NCBI GenBank assembly: GCA_028583605.1
Contig: CM053331.1
Span: 39,780,283 to 39,844,282, forward strand
Reading direction: 5' to 3'
Source: Dastarcus helophoroides
Lineage: Eukaryota > Arthropoda > Insecta > Coleoptera > Bothrideridae
DNA: 64,000 nt
The notes beneath the pieces were generated by a model. That model searched no databases. It had not been told where the DNA came from and saw nothing but the letters and a program-made list of their open reading frames with translations. This document shows positions 36,669 through 47,943 of the stretch, piece after piece. Numbering within the stretch: position 1 is the first letter of the stretch; every line of letters begins with the position of its first letter. Both the position numbers and the translations under genes were made by a program.

Positions 36669-36709
36669 CTCTCTGAAGATGACAGCTTGGCTGTCGAAAC
36701 GCGTTAGAG
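36669..36709 (+). ncRNA. Hammerhead-ribozyme-like motif
   Basis: The order is CTCT (36669-36672), CTGAAGA, an extra T, GACAGC-TTG-GCTGTC (6-bp stem II), GAAA, C-GC-G-T (2-bp stem III), T, AGAG (36706-36709, 4-bp stem I). This matches the hammerhead core (CUGANGA ... GAAA ... NUH) in the right order. The differences are one unpaired T before stem II and a GUU cleavage triplet. Small hammerhead variants with very short stem III are known from Penelope-like retroelements. Activity is untested, and the extra base may abolish it. Confidence 0.4.
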
Positions 36710-36711
36710 CA

Positions 36712-36812
36712 ACCTTTGTTGTGTTTTAATCTTTCTTGGTTTCAGGGGACAAGTTCTGTATTTCAATTTTTGAAGATAACCAAGGACCAGTCCGTTCTAT
36801 CAAATGAATATC
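36712..36812 (+). mobile_element. Foldback-family element fragment
   Basis: The words TGTTGTGTTTTAATCTTTCT, TTTCAGGGGACAAG and GATAACCAAGGACCAGTCCG match the element at 15.87-16.24 kb and the copy at 62.2-62.5 kb. The hammerhead-like motif lies at its left end. Confidence 0.7.
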
Positions 36813-36827
36813 TTTTGCGGTTTCTTC

Positions 36828-37183
36828 CTCTAGAGCAGTGTTTCCCAAAATTTCGACATCTGTGTTCTTATTCATAATGTTTTGTAACGTTGAGTATCTC
36901 TTGTTAAAAAATTACATCCTCACAAATATATAAATGAGAAAGTGTGTTTGTTTGTCTGTCTACTGAACGTATTAACAAATTTGAATAAAACATCATTTTG
37001 CAATCTGTACCAACTCTTTAAAACCGTGCAAGCTGATTAAGTTAGGTTTCATTTTTGGATCATCATTGACTCATCTTCAATTATTTTAAAGCTAAATAAA
37101 TTTTTTGAAACAAGTTGATGTTAAGTTTGTCCAAATAATTAATTTTTAATTTTTGGGTCACTTTGGGAAACACTGCTCTAGAG
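36828..37183. mobile_element. hAT MITE, 340 bp, with 8-bp target duplication
   Basis: The element spans 36836-37175. The termini CAGTGTTTCCCAAA and TTTGGGAAACACTG are 14-bp inverted repeats. The flanks CTCTAGAG (36828-36835 and 37176-37183) are an exact 8-bp duplication, typical of hAT. The interior is non-coding and holds a GTTTGTTTGTCTGTC stretch. It is inserted in a GAAG-array unit (TTTCTTC-CTCTAGAG). Confidence 0.9.
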
Positions 37184-37569
37184 AAAGTGATTTTGCTTCT
37201 TTGCTTTAAGGAAGCTTTTTGGTATTTTGTGATTCAAGGAAATAACTTGAAAGTTTCTTTCTTCGATAAACTTCGTCTGTATCTTTCTTTTCTAGAAAAA
37301 CTAGTTGTGTATTCTTGTTTCCAAAGATCTTTATTTCTCCAAAGAATTTGCTCCTATATCTTCCTCTTCTTTAAAGACTGTGTGTATGCTCTTTTCTTTC
37401 AAAGAATCTACTTCTTGGTGTCCCCAATGAATTACTTCTTCTTCAAAGAAGCTATTTTTACGTAGTTTTGTTTTAAAGAAGTTACTTAAAGACCTTCTTA
37501 GTCCAGGAGAATAACTTTTATGGTTTCTTCTTCTAGAAAAGTGCTTTTGCTTGTTTTGGAGAAACTACT

Positions 37570-38150
37570 CCTACTTCTTTGCTAATGGTTTCTTCTTCTA
37601 GACAAACTGCTTTTGCTTGTTGTGAAGAAACTACTCCTACTTCTTTGCTTATGGTTTCTTCTTCTAAACAAACTGCTTTTGCTTGTTTAGGAGAAACTAG
37701 TCCTACTTTTTTGCTTATGGCTTCTTCTAGACAAACTGCTTTTGCTTGTTTTGAAGAAACTAGTCCTACTTCTTTGCTTATGGCTTCTTCTAGACAAACT
37801 GCTTTTGCTTGTTTTGGGGAAACTACTCCTACTTCTTTGCTTATGGTTTCTTCTCCTAGGCGAACTGCTTTTGGTTGTTTTAGAGAAACTACTCATACTT
37901 CTTTGCTTATTGTATCTTCTTCTAGACAAACTGCTTTTGCTTGTTGTAAAGAAACTACTCCTACTTCTTTGCTTATGGTTTCTTCTTCTAAACAAACTGC
38001 TTTTGCTTGTTTTGGAGAAACTAGTTCTACTTCTTTGCTTATGGTTTCTTCTTCTAGAGGAACTGCTTTTGCATCTTCTAGAGAAACTGCTTTTGCATCT
38101 TCTAGAGAAACTACATTTGCATGTTCTGGAGAAATTGCTCCTACTTCCAT
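37570..38150 (+). repeat. 66-bp tandem array with a 237-codon open frame
   Basis: A unit of 63-66 bp (ATGGTTTCTTCTTCTAGACA, then AACTGCTTTTGCTTG) is repeated about eight times. Because 66 is a multiple of three, it stays open on both strands: the plus strand reads MVSSSRQTAFACFGETTPTS 21-22-residue repeats from 37579 to 38292, and two other frames are also open. There is no non-repeat domain or conserved start context. I treat it as a repeat, with a low chance of a low-complexity protein. Confidence 0.8.
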
Positions 38151-39292
38151 TTTTGCTTTATTTTTTCTTGTTTCTAAAGAAACTACTGTAGGCTTCTTTT
38201 TACCCAAAGAACTTGCTTTTATGTCTTCTTCTATAAGGAACACTTGCCTACTTGTTTCTTCCAAGAAGTATACTTCTCTGTGTCCTAACTAAACTATTTC
38301 TTGCCCAAAGAAACTTTTCTCCGAAGCTTTGTTTTAAAGAAGTTACTTAAAGACTTTGTTAGTCCAAAGGAATGACTTTTACGGTTTCTTCTTCTAGATA
38401 AAGTGCTTTTACTTCTTCTGGGGAAACTGCTGCTTCTACTTTCCTTTAAGAAAGCTGCTATTTACTGGTTCAAAGAAGGCTTGCTAGTTCAAATAGACTA
38501 TTTCTGTGTCGCTCTTCTCTAGAAAAACTAGTTTGTGTACTTTTTATTTTCCAGGAAGCTACTTTTTTACTCTAAAGGATTTGCTACCATCTCTTCCTCT
38601 TCTATAAGGACAATTTGTATGCCCTTTCTTTTTCTTCGTAAATGTTTCATTACTCACAACTGCTTCTGTGTTACTTTTTCCTAGAAAAAGTAGTTGCTGC
38701 TACTGTGCGCTGCTTTTTACTCCAAGGAATTTGTTTCCATCTATTCCTTTTCTATGAAAAAAATTTGTATGCCCCCTCTTCCAAAGAATCTACTACTTTG
38801 GGCCCCAACGAATCTACTCTTCTTCAAAGAAGCTATTTTTACGTGAATTTGTTTTAAGAAAGTTGAAAACCTATTTCTTTGCTTATGCTTTCGTCTTCTA
38901 GAGAAACTGCTTTTGCATCTTCTGAAGAAACTGCTCCTACTTCCTTTTTACTTTCTTTTTTCTTGTTTCCAAAAAAGCTACTGTAGACTTTTTTTATCCC
39001 AAAGAACTTGCCTTTATGTGTGCTTCTTCTATAAAGACATCTTGTATACTTTTTTCTTTCAAAGAGTCTACTTCTTTGTGTCCCAAATAATCAACTTCTT
39101 GTCCAAAGGAGCTTTTCTACGTAGCTAACCTAACCTAACCTAGCTTTGTTTTAAAGAAGTTACTTGAAGACTTATTAGTCCAAAGGAATAACTTTTATGA
39201 TTTCTTCTTCTAGATAAAGTGCTTTTATTTCTTCTCGAGAAACTGCTCCTACTTCTTTGCTTTAAAAGGAATGCTATTTACTAGTTCAAAGA
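37768..39292 (+). repeat. Palindrome spacer of CTTC-rich array
   Basis: The 1.5 kb between the two arms is the GAAG family in CTTC orientation, plus the rest of the 66-bp array. Because the GAAG array outside the left arm runs in the other orientation, the spacer is itself part of an inverted segment. It includes the telomere-repeat patch at 39125-39143. Confidence 0.8.
39125..39143. repeat. Telomere-type (CCTAA)n patch
   Basis: Nineteen bases, CTAACCTAACCTAACCTAG, interrupt an otherwise standard array phrase (CTACGTAG / CTTTGTTTT). Other copies of the phrase lack it. CCTAA/TTAGG is the usual arthropod telomere repeat. Confidence 0.8.
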
Positions 39293-39876
39293 AGGACTAG
39301 TTTCTTCAAAACAAGCAAAAGCAGTTTGTCTAGAAGAAGCCATAAGCAAAAAAGTAGGACTAGTTTCTCCTAAACAAGCAAAAGCAGTTTGTTTAGAAGA
39401 AGAAACCATAAGCAAAGAAGTAGGAGTAGTTTCTTCACAACAAGCAAAAGCAGTTTGTCTAGAAGAAGAAACCATTAGCAAAGAAGTAGGAGTAGTTTCT
39501 CCAAAACAAGCAAAAGCACTTTTCTAGAAGAAGAAACCATAAAAGTTATTCTCCTGGACTAAGAAGGTCTTTAAGTAACTTCTTTAAAACAAAACTACGT
39601 AAAAATAGCTTCTTTGAAGAAGAAGTAATTCATTGGGGACACCAAGAAGTAGATTCTTTGAAAGAAAAGAGCATACACACAGTCTTTAAAGAAGAGGAAG
39701 ATATAGGAGCAAATTCTTTGGAGAAATAAAGATCTTTGGAAACAAGAATACACAACTAGTTTTTCTAGAAAAGAAAGATACAGACGAAGTTTATCGAAGA
39801 AAGAAACTTTCAAGTTATTTCCTTGAATCACAAAATACCAAAAAGCTTCCTTAAAGCAAAGAAGCAAAATCACTTT

Positions 39877-40232
39877 CTCTAGAGCAGTGTTTCCCAAAGT
39901 GACCCAAAAATTAAAAATTAATTATTTGGACAAACTTAACATCAACTTGTTTCAAAAAATTTATTTAGCTTTAAAATAATTGAAGATGAGTCAATGATGA
40001 TCCAAAAATGAAACCTAACTTAATCAGCTTGCACGGTTTTAAAGAGTTGGTACAGATTGCAAAATGATGTTTTATTCAAATTTGTTAATACGTTCAGTAG
40101 ACAGACAAACAAACACACTTTCTCATTTATATATTTGTGAGGATGTAATTTTTTAACAAGAGATACTCAACGTTACAAAACATTATGAATAAGAACACAG
40201 ATGTCGAAATTTTGGGAAACACTGCTCTAGAG
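39877..40232. mobile_element. hAT MITE, inverted-arm copy
   Basis: The element at 39885-40224 is the mirror of 36836-37175, including the CTCTAGAG duplications on both sides. It arose by duplication of the arm, not by a second insertion. Confidence 0.9.
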
Positions 40233-40350
40233 GAAGAAACCGCAAAAGATATTCATTTGATAGAACGGACTGGTCCTTGGTTATCTTCAAAAATTGAAAT
40301 ACAGAACTTGTCCCCTGAAACCAAGAAAGATTAAAACACAACAAAGGTTG

Positions 40351-40391
40351 CTCTAACGCGTTTCGACAGCCAAGCTGTCATCTTCAGAGAG
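40351..40391 (-). ncRNA. Hammerhead-like motif, inverted-arm copy
   Basis: This is the exact mirror of 36669-36709 on the minus strand. Confidence 0.4.
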
Positions 40392-43300
40392 AAACTGTAT
40401 TCTTTTGAAATGGCAAACTCTTCAAGCAATTTCTTTAAAACTAAGATACGCTAGAAGAAATTTCTGTGAAGAAGTAGTTTATTTGGAGCATGAACTAGAT
40501 TCTTTGTAATAAAGATTGATAGACAATGTTTCCTTGGAATAAAGGAGTAAATCCTTCGAAGCAGCAGAACTCTTCAGGTTTGTTTTAGGTGCCTAAGTTT
40601 TTGGCCATAAAAGAAAAACATAAAAGATCTTTTTTCGAAGAAAAGAAGCCTTTAAATTATGTTTTTGGTGAAGAAAGGTACACGTTATTAAAACAAAAAG
40701 GTGGTTTCTTGAGAAAAAAAGTGAATAATAATCATCCTCCTGGAACCCCCAGTCTTCAGTGATTGCCTCTAAAACGAAGATACGCAGAAAACGTTGTTTT
40801 AGATTCAAGAAGGACGCAAGTAGTTTATTTGGAACCATTCATTTTACATTATTTGGAACCATTCATTTTACACTATTTGGAAGTAATTATCTCACTAGTT
40901 TATTTGGAACCAGATTGCTTAAAAATTATTCTTCTGGAACCACAAGTGCTTTCTCCAAAACAAAGATATGTAGAAAAAGTTTTTTTGGATTGAAGCAGGA
41001 AGCAAGTAATTTGGAGAAAAGAAACATTCAAATATTTCTTCTATAAAAGTAAGACACAGAAGAATTTTTATCGAAGAACGGAAACATGCAAAGGGTATCA
41101 TAAAAACAAAGAAGCAGTTTCCTAAGAAAAAAGTTTCATAAAAATTATTCTTCTGAAATTACGAAGTCTTCAAGTAATTTTTCTAAAACAAAGCTGTGTA
41201 GAAACAGTTTTTTTTTGTTAGAACAGAAAGCAAGTAGTTTGGAGAATAGAGACATTTAAGTGTAATTTGTTCTATAAAAGATAGGCATTTAAGTATAATT
41301 TGTTCCATAAAAGATAGGCATTTTTTTGAGAATAGAAGCATTCAAGTAGTTTCTTTGGATCAGAAAATTGTAAACAGTTTCATTATAGCAAAGAGGAGAT
41401 TTCTTAAGAAAACGATTGAACGAAAATCATTCTTCTGGAACCAAACAGTCTTCTCTGAAACAAAAAGACGTAGAAAAAGTTTTTTGGATTAAAGGAAGAT
41501 CCAACTAATTTATTTGCCACCCAAGGACCTACAACTATTTTATTTAAAACTCAAGGACCTACGAGAAAATTCCTTGGAAGAAAGAAGCTGACAAGCTATT
41601 CTTCTACAAGAGGAAGATGTAAAAGTAATTTGCTTGGAGAAAATTATGTACAGTTGACGAAAAATGACAATAGTTTCAGTAAAACAATGAAACGTGCAAA
41701 CAAATTCCTTGTAGCAAAGACGTTCGTTTGGAGTAAAGAACCACAGAACTATGAGTATGGTTCTTTGGAAGATGGGGAAGTAAACAAATAATTTTCTTTG
41801 AAAATAACAATTTAGAAGCATTTTTTTTGGAGTAGAAAAACATTCAAGCAGTTTCTTTGGAACAGAAAAGTATAAACATTTTATTTATATATAAATATTC
41901 ATATATTTCAAATTTCATTGAAATATAAGCAAAGGTTTCTTTGGAGGAAGAATGGAAAAAGATCGTTTTTGGAATCATGAACTCTTAAAGCTATTTCTTT
42001 GGAATGGAGATAGTTGGAAAAAGTTTCTTTGAAGTGAATACGCAATTTCAACCAAGGAACATGCTAAGGAATTTCTTTGGAGTAAAGAAGCATAGTCAGC
42101 ATAGTAAGCATAGTAAAGAAGCATAGAACTATACATGCACAAGCTTTTTTGAAAGATGGAAGTACACAAATAATTTTCCATCAAAATGTCAATTTAGAAG
42201 AATTTTTCTTTGAAGTAAACCAACAGTCAAGCAATTTCTTTAAAACAGAAAAGTATAAACAATTTCATTAAAATATAAACAGAGGTTCTTTGGAGCAAGA
42301 ATGGAAAAAGGTCGTTTTTGTAACCAGGAATTCTTCAAGCTATTTCTTTGGAAGGAAGATAGTTGGAAAAAGTTTCTTTGAAGTAAATACGCAATTTCAA
42401 CCAAGGAACATGTTAAGGAATTTCTTTGGAGTAAAGAAGCATAGTCAGCATAGTAAGCATAGTAAAGAAGCATAGAACTATACATGCACAAGTTTTTTTG
42501 AAAGATGGAAGTACACAATTAATTTTTCATCAAAATGTCAATTTAGAAGAATTTTTCTTTGAAGTAAACCAACATTCAAGCAATTTCTTTGGAACAGAAA
42601 AGTATAAACAATTCCATTGAAATATAAACAGAGGCTTCTTTGAAGGAAGAATGGAAAAAGGTCGTTTTTGGAACCAGGAATTCTTCAAGCTATTTCTTTG
42701 GAAGGAAGATAGTTGGAAAAAGTTTCTTTGAAGTGAATACGCAATTTCAACCAAGGAACATGTTAAGGAATTTCTTTGGAGTAAAGAAGCATAGTCAGCA
42801 TAGTAAGCATAGTAAAGAAGCGTAGAACTATACATGCACAAGCTTTTTTGAAAGATGGAAGTACACAAATAATTTTCCATCAAAATGTCAATTTAGAAGA
42901 ATTTTTCTTTGAAGTAAACCAACATTCAAGCAATTTCTTTGGAAAACAATTTCATAGAAATATAAACAGAGATTTCTTTGGAGAAAGAATGGAAAAAGAT
43001 CATTTTTGGAACCAGGAATTCTTCAAGCTATTTCTTTGGAAGGAAGATAGTTGGAAAAAGTTTATTTGAAATAAATACGCGATTTCTTTAAAATCAAGAA
43101 ACATTTAAAGAAATTTCTTTGGAATAAAGAAGAATAGTCAGCAGAGTAAGCATAGTAAAGAAGCATAGAACTATACATGAACAAGTTTTTTAAAAGATGG
43201 AAGCACACAAATAATTTCCGTCAAAATGTCAATTTAGAAGAATTTTTCTTTGGAGTAAAGAAACATCCAAGTAGTTTCTTTGGAACAGAAAAGTATAAAT

Positions 43301-45496
43301 AATTTCACTGGAATATAGGCAGAGGTTTCTTTGGAGGAAGAATGGAAAAAAGTCGTTTTTGCAGCCATGAATTCTTCAAGCTATTTCTCTAGAATCAAGA
43401 CAGTTATAAAAAGCTTTATTGAAGTAAATAATCAATTTCTTTAAAACCAAGGAATATTTCAAAGAATTTCTTTGCAGTAAAGAAGCATAGAATTATGCAT
43501 ATGGTTTTTTGGAAGATGGAAGTACACAAATAATTTTCTTTGAAAGTAACGATTTGGAAGTATGTTTCTTTAGAGTAAAGAAACATTCAAGTAGCTTCTT
43601 TGGAGCAGAAAAAAACTGCATTGGAGTAAAAGCGGGGGTTTCTTTGGAGGAAGAAGGAAAAAAAGTCGTTTCTCGAACCATGAATTCTTTGGAATCGAGA
43701 CAGGGAAAGCTCCTTCAAAGTAAATAATTAGTTTTCCACAGAAGAAGCTTCTTTGAAGTAAATAAATAATTTCTTTAGAACCAAGAAAAATTTTAAAGAG
43801 TTTTTTTGGAGTAAAGCGGCAAAGAACTATGGACATGGTTTTTTGAAAGATGGAGGTACACAAATAATTTTCTTTAAAAATGGTGATTTAAGGGAATTTT
43901 CTTTGGAATAAAGAAACATTCAAGTGTTTTCTTTGGAACATTAAAGTATAAACAATTTCATTGAAATATAAGCAGAGGTTTCTTTGGAGAAAGAATGGAA
44001 AAAGGTCGGTTTTGGAACCGGGAAATCTTCAAGATATTTCTTTGGAATCAAGATAGTTGGAAAAAGTTTCTTTGAAGTAAATACGTTATTTCTTTAAAAC
44101 CAAGGAACATTTTAAAGAATTTCTTTGGAGTAAAGAAGCATAGAACTGTACATTAAGTTTTTGAAAAGATGGAAGTATGTACACAAATAAGTTTACGTCA
44201 AAATGGCAATTTAGAAGAATTTTTCTTTGGAGTAAAGAAACATTCAAGTAGTTTTTTTGGAACGGAAAAGTATAAATAATTTCACTGGAATATAAGCAGA
44301 GGTTACTTTGGAGGAAGAATTGAAAAAAGTGGTTTTTGTAGCCATGAATTCTTCAAGCTATTTCTTTGGAGCCAAGACAATTAGAAGAAGCTTCTTTGAA
44401 GTAAATAAGCAGTTTCTTTTAAACCAAGAAACATTTTAAAGAATTTATTTGCATTAAAGACGCATAGAACTATGCATATGGTTTTTTGGAAGATGGAAGT
44501 ACACAAATAATTTTCTTTGAAAGTAACGATTTGGAAGTATGTTTCTTTAGAGTAAAGAAACATTCAAGTAGCTTCTTTGGAGCAGAAAAACAGCTGCATT
44601 GGAGTAAAAGCGAGGGTTTCTTTGGAGGAAGAAGGAAAAAAAGTCGTTTCTGGAACCATGAATTCTTTGGAATCGAGACAGGGAAAGCTCCTTCAAAGTA
44701 AATAATTAGTTTTCCACAGAAGAAGCTTCTTTGAAGTAAATAAATAATTTCTTTGGAACCAAGAAAAATTTTAAAGAGCTTCTTTGGAGTAAAGAAGCAT
44801 AGAACTATGGACATGTTTTTTTGAAAGATGGAGGTACACAAATAATTTTCTTTAAAAATGGTGATTTAAGGGAATTTTCTTTGGAATAAAGAAGCATTCA
44901 AGTGTTTTCTTTGGAACATAAAAGTATAAACAATTTCGTTGAAATATAAGCAGAGGTTTCTTTGGAGAAAGAATGGAAAAATGTCATTTTTGGAACCGGG
45001 AAATCTTCAAGATACTTCTTTGGAATCAAGATAGTTGGAAAAAGTTTCTTCGAAGTAAATAGGTAATTTCTTTAAAACCAAGGAACATTTTAAAGAATTT
45101 ATTTGGAGTGAAGAAGCATAGAACTGTAGATTAAGTTTTTGAAAAGATGGAAGTATGTACACAAATAAGTTTACGTCAAAATGGCAATTTAGAAGAAATT
45201 TTCTTTGGAGTGAAGAAACATTCAAGTAGTTTTTTTGGAACGAAAAAGTATAAATAATTTCACTGGAATATAAGCAGAAGTTACTTTGGAGGAAGAATGG
45301 AAAAAAGTCGTTTTTGTAGCCATGAGTTCTTCCAGCTATTTCTTTGGAACCAAGACAGTTAGAAAAAGCTTCTTTGAAGTAAATAAGCAATTTCTGTAAA
45401 CCTAAGGAACATTTTATAGAATTTCTTTGCAGTAAAGAAGCATAGAACTGTGCATATGATTTTTTGGAAGATGGAAGTACACATATTTTTTTTTTG

Positions 45497-45559
45497 AAAG
45501 TAACAATTTGGAAGCATGTTTCTTTAGAGTAAAGAAACATGCTTCCAAATCGTTACTTT
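45497..45559. repeat. 30-bp-arm hairpin
   Basis: The arms at 45497-45526 and 45530-45559 (AAAGTAAC ... GTTACTTT) are complementary with one mismatch around a 3-base centre. The right arm has no counterpart in sister array units. Confidence 0.85.
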
Positions 45560-45856
45560 TAACTTCACTTTAGAATAAAGAAACATTCAAGTGGCTTCTT
45601 TGGAGCAGAAAAACAGCTGCATTGGAGTAAAAGTGGGGGTTTCTTTGGGGAAACAAGGAATAAAAGTCTTTTGTGGAACCATGAACTTTTCAAGTTATTT
45701 CTTTGAAATCAAGACAGTTAGAAAAAGCTTCTTTGAAGTAAATAAGCAATTTCTTTAAAATCAAGGAACATTTTAAAGAATTTCTTTGCAGTAAAGAAGC
45801 ATAGAACTGTGCATATGATTTTTTGGAAGATGGAAGTACACAAATATTTTTTTTTG

Positions 45857-45919
45857 AAAGTAACGATTGGGAAGCATGTTTCTTTAGAGTAAAGAAACAT
45901 GCTTCAAAATCGTTACTTT
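45857..45919. repeat. 30-bp-arm hairpin, second copy
   Basis: The same structure one higher-order unit (360 bp) downstream, with two arm mismatches. The hairpin was therefore duplicated with its unit. Confidence 0.85.
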
Positions 45920-47130
45920 TAACTTCACTTTAGAATAAAGAAACATTCAAGTGGCTTCTTTGGAGCAGAAAAACAGCTGCATTGGAGTAAAAGTGGGGGT
46001 TTCTTTGGGAAAATAAGAAATAAAAGTCGTTTGTGGAACCATGAACTTTTCAAGTTATTTCTTTGGAATCAAGACAGTTAAAAACACTCCTTTGAAGTAA
46101 ATAAGTAATTTTACACAGAAAAAGCTTCTTTGAAGTAAATAAATAATTTCTTTGGAACCAAGAAACATTTTAAATGGTTTCTTTGGAGTAAAGAAGCACA
46201 GAATTATGCATATAATTTTTTGAAAGATAGAAGTATACAAATAGCAAGGGTTTCTTTGGAGGAACAAAGAGTAACATTCGCTTTTGGAACCATGAATTCT
46301 GTCTGACATGAATGAAGACAGCTTCTTTGGAGTAAATACGTGATTTCTTTGGAACCAAGGAACATTTTAAAGAGTTTCTTTGGAGTAAAGAAGCACAGAA
46401 CTATGCATCTGCTTTTTTGGAATTTGGAAGTATACAAATAGTTTTCTTTGAAAATGGTAATTTAGAAGAATTTTTCTTTGAAATAAATAAACTTTGAAAC
46501 AGAAAAATCTAAATAATTACATTGGAATAAAAGCAAAGGTTTCTTCAGAGGAAGAAGGAATAAAAGTCGTTTTTGGAATCATGAATTCAAGCTATTTCTT
46601 TGGAATCAAGACAGAAAAAATTAATAATTTTATTTGAAGCAAGGAACATTTTAAGGAGTTTCTTTGAAGTAAAGAAGCACATAATTATGCATATGGTTTT
46701 TTGGAAAATGAAAGCATAAAATTAACTTTGAATTTGGCAATTTAGAACAATTTTTCTTTGGAGTAAAGAAACATCTAAGTTATTTCTTTGAAATAGAAAA
46801 GTATAAACACTTTCACTGGAATAAAAGCAGATGTTCCTTTGGAAAAAAAAAGAAATAAAAGTCGCTTTTGCAACCAAGCTCAAGCTATTTCTTTGAAATG
46901 AAGATGAACAGAAGGAGTTTCTTTTAAAATTAATAATTTCTCTGAAACCAAGGAACATTTTAAAGAGTTTCTTTGGAATAAAGGAGCTTGCTAATAATTT
47001 CTGGAAACGAAATAATATGAAATTGATTTCCTTGGAGTGAAATAGTGTTTTCTTTGAATATTTTGAAGCAAATGGAAATTATTTCTTCAGAATGTACATA
47101 TTTCCTTGAAAACAAATAAACTTACAAAGA

Positions 47131-47943
47131 GCTTCTTTGCTTTAAAGAAGGCAATTTCCTGCTCTTGGGTGAAGTTTCAGTTTTTATTAGCCACATATCA
47201 ACTGCCAATAACATTTTACATTAGACTAAACGAATTATTTAACAAAAATGTTAATTGACTTCTGCCTAATTTCTACACAATTTGAGCAAACTAGGAAACT
47301 ATGCAAGCACCCAGAACAGAAAAGAAAAACATTTTACAGTTAATACCGGCACAATCGATATGCTCAACTGTAACAGCTTCTGTTGAACTTTCTTGGTGTG
47401 GTTTTATTAGTTTTTGAATTGTCTTCTACTCGTTTAATCATACCTAATCAGTAAATCTGGTTTAGGAGGCTCAAAATCTTTTTAGATCTATCTTAATGTC
47501 ATAAGTGAGTCTCTTATTTTTTATCAGTTCGATAATATTATACAATAAATATATCTTGCGCTCGCGAAGGCTTTCGTTATACGCTTTAGACTGTCGAGAA
47601 TCGAAAAATCAACCGCCAGACTGTTCCGTTAACTTGCAATTGAGACGAGCTGTGGAACTTTACAAAGTGACTAAATTAACTCCAGTATTTCACTAATTAA
47701 AGCATTCAAGCAGAAAACATTTATTAGCTTCTCTCGCAGGTAAAACACAAACCCATTCATTAATGATTATTGCCTAATTTTCCCTTCAGTTGAACCCCAC
47801 ATATGGCCCCGGCGTGCGCTAAATTTGCAATGTAAACGTGAAATTTACATAGCGAACTTTCGACACTTTCCCGCAAAATTCCCCCTAATAAAAGACCAAA
47901 ACAAGCCCTATTATTATTATATTACCGAACAAAGTCGACTCAC
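47131..47943. other. Low-copy sequence; possible intron of a minus-strand gene
   Basis: The GAAG array ends here. No supported gene is seen. If the candidate exon at 47944-48351 is real, this would be the start of its first intron, beginning GTGAGT on the minus strand. Confidence 0.4.

Larger units (their letters stand above)
36199..37767 (+). repeat. Palindrome left arm, 1.57 kb
   Basis: Every stretch I compared is identical to the reverse complement of 39293-40861, with a constant coordinate sum of 77060 and therefore no indels. The arm contains part of the GAAG array, a hammerhead-like foldback fragment, a complete 340-bp hAT MITE and the start of a 66-bp tandem array. A small inverted repeat (GGAACC at 36186, GGTTCC at 36200) sits exactly at the outer edge. 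Confidence 0.95.
39293..40861 (-). repeat. Palindrome right arm, 1.57 kb
   Basis: This is the inverted copy of 36199-37767. Its outer edge lies in a 24-25-bp tandem duplication (CCATTCATTTTACATTATTT near 40835-40870). Confidence 0.95.
40862..47130 (+). repeat. GAAG/CTTC-rich tandem array, third block
   Basis: A related subfamily with higher-order units of roughly 340-370 bp: TTTCTTTGGAGGAAGAATGG, GAATTCTTCAAGCTATTTC, GGAACATTTTAAAGAATTTC, TAAAGAAGCATAGAACTATG, GATGGAAGTACACAAATAAT. A GCATAGTCAGCATAGTAAGC subrepeat marks the units at 42.1, 42.4 and 42.8 kb. A block of about 980 bp (about 43.45-44.43 kb) is repeated at about 44.45-45.4 kb. Minus-strand open frames up to 177 codons are by-products. 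The same subfamily reappears inside the 427-bp array. Confidence 0.85.

Noticed and set aside
37579..38292. 237-codon open frame, the longest in the window
   Set aside because: It is made of 21-22-residue copies of a 63-66-bp tandem repeat that is also open in other frames on both strands. It has no unique domain, and half of it is duplicated in the palindrome. A by-product of unit length is more likely than a gene.
45007..45540. 177-codon minus-strand frame
   Set aside because: It lies wholly in the GAAG array and repeats the same peptide theme as other array frames. There is no independent evidence of coding.
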